Below the pieces are notes generated by a model, which saw only the letters and a program-made list of their open reading frames with translations, was not told where the DNA came from and made no database searches. The translations under genes and the position numbers were made by a program. DNA of 64,000 nt from an uncultured Oscillospiraceae bacterium (GTDB lineage Bacteria; Bacillota; Clostridia; Oscillospirales; Acutalibacteraceae): the NCBI GenBank assembly GCA_900539845.1, contig UQDP01000007.1, positions 48,516 through 112,515 on the forward strand, written 5' to 3'. Below are positions 63,989 to 64,000 of this stretch, piece after piece. Numbering within the stretch: the first letter of the stretch is position 1; the number at the start of each line of letters is the position of its first letter.

Positions 63989-64000
63989 AAATATAAGTCT

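Overview
The window looks like a chromosomal segment of an endospore-forming, low-to-moderate-GC Firmicute, most likely a clostridial (Oscillospirales/Ruminococcaceae-type) bacterium. The evidence is a complete spoIIIAA-AH operon, a PolC-world Firmicute gene order (yicC-remA-gmk-rpoZ-priA-def-fmt-rsmB-rlmN; dnaG-sigA; nusB-xseA-xseB-ispA-dxs-tlyA-argR-recN), AddAB rather than RecBCD, and Firmicute-style SD sequences and promoters. Species cannot be named from the sequence alone. Almost everything up to about 58.3 kb is on the minus strand; one stand-alone gene near 23 kb and the last 5.6 kb are on the plus strand.

Layout, read in the direction of transcription. (1) A promoter at 7.95 kb drives yicC, remA, gmk, rpoZ, priA, def, fmt, a YugP-type zinc protease, rsmB and rlmN (cut by the window edge): RNA turnover, nucleotide supply, replication restart, initiator Met-tRNA formylation and deformylation, and ribosomal RNA modification. 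(2) A cytoplasmic GH20 hexosaminidase follows a WYL-domain regulator with its own strong promoter (8.0-11.5 kb). (3) A long series from 22.9 to 11.5 kb holds dgt, dnaG, sigA, a DUF896 gene, tmk, a DUF2156 gene, a GNAT gene, a DJ-1 gene, a 5-formyl-THF cyclo-ligase, mltG, a U32/TrhP gene and a class B PBP. A terminator-like hairpin sits exactly on the PBP start. (4) A metallophosphoesterase stands alone on plus; yigZ and rpmE follow on minus.

(5) From a promoter at 42.24 kb runs a 17-kb, almost gapless series: ligA, a two-TM protein of unknown function, murD, two M42 peptidases, a GNAT gene, a methionine gamma-lyase-like PLP enzyme, a DUF2461 gene, a phosphohexomutase, addB and addA. Nearly every junction overlaps by 1-23 nt, linking wall synthesis, peptide turnover and DNA break repair. 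(6) dxs, tlyA, nadK, argR, recN and tyrS form one unit with a promoter at 49.28 kb and a terminator after tyrS; ispA, xseB, xseA, a TsaD-like paralogue and nusB lie upstream. (7) asp23 has its own promoter and terminator. (8) spoIIIAA-AH is preceded by a near-consensus sigma-E promoter. (9) Divergently, a YfhO-family membrane protein with a GtrA-like N-terminal extension, then a long-form PRPP synthetase, a membrane-anchored hypothetical protein and tRNA-Ser(UGA) lie on plus. The last 300 bases hold stacked hairpins and no convincing gene; the final palindrome could be the edge of a mobile element.

Most of the window is conserved housekeeping sequence. I found no CRISPR array, prophage, toxin-antitoxin pair or defence island, and no clearly new multi-gene system. 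The best leads are the PBP start inside a terminator-like hairpin, the GtrA-YfhO fusion, the TsaD-like paralogue in the folD position, the unknown membrane protein between ligA and murD, and the back-to-back sigma-E/sigma-A promoters.
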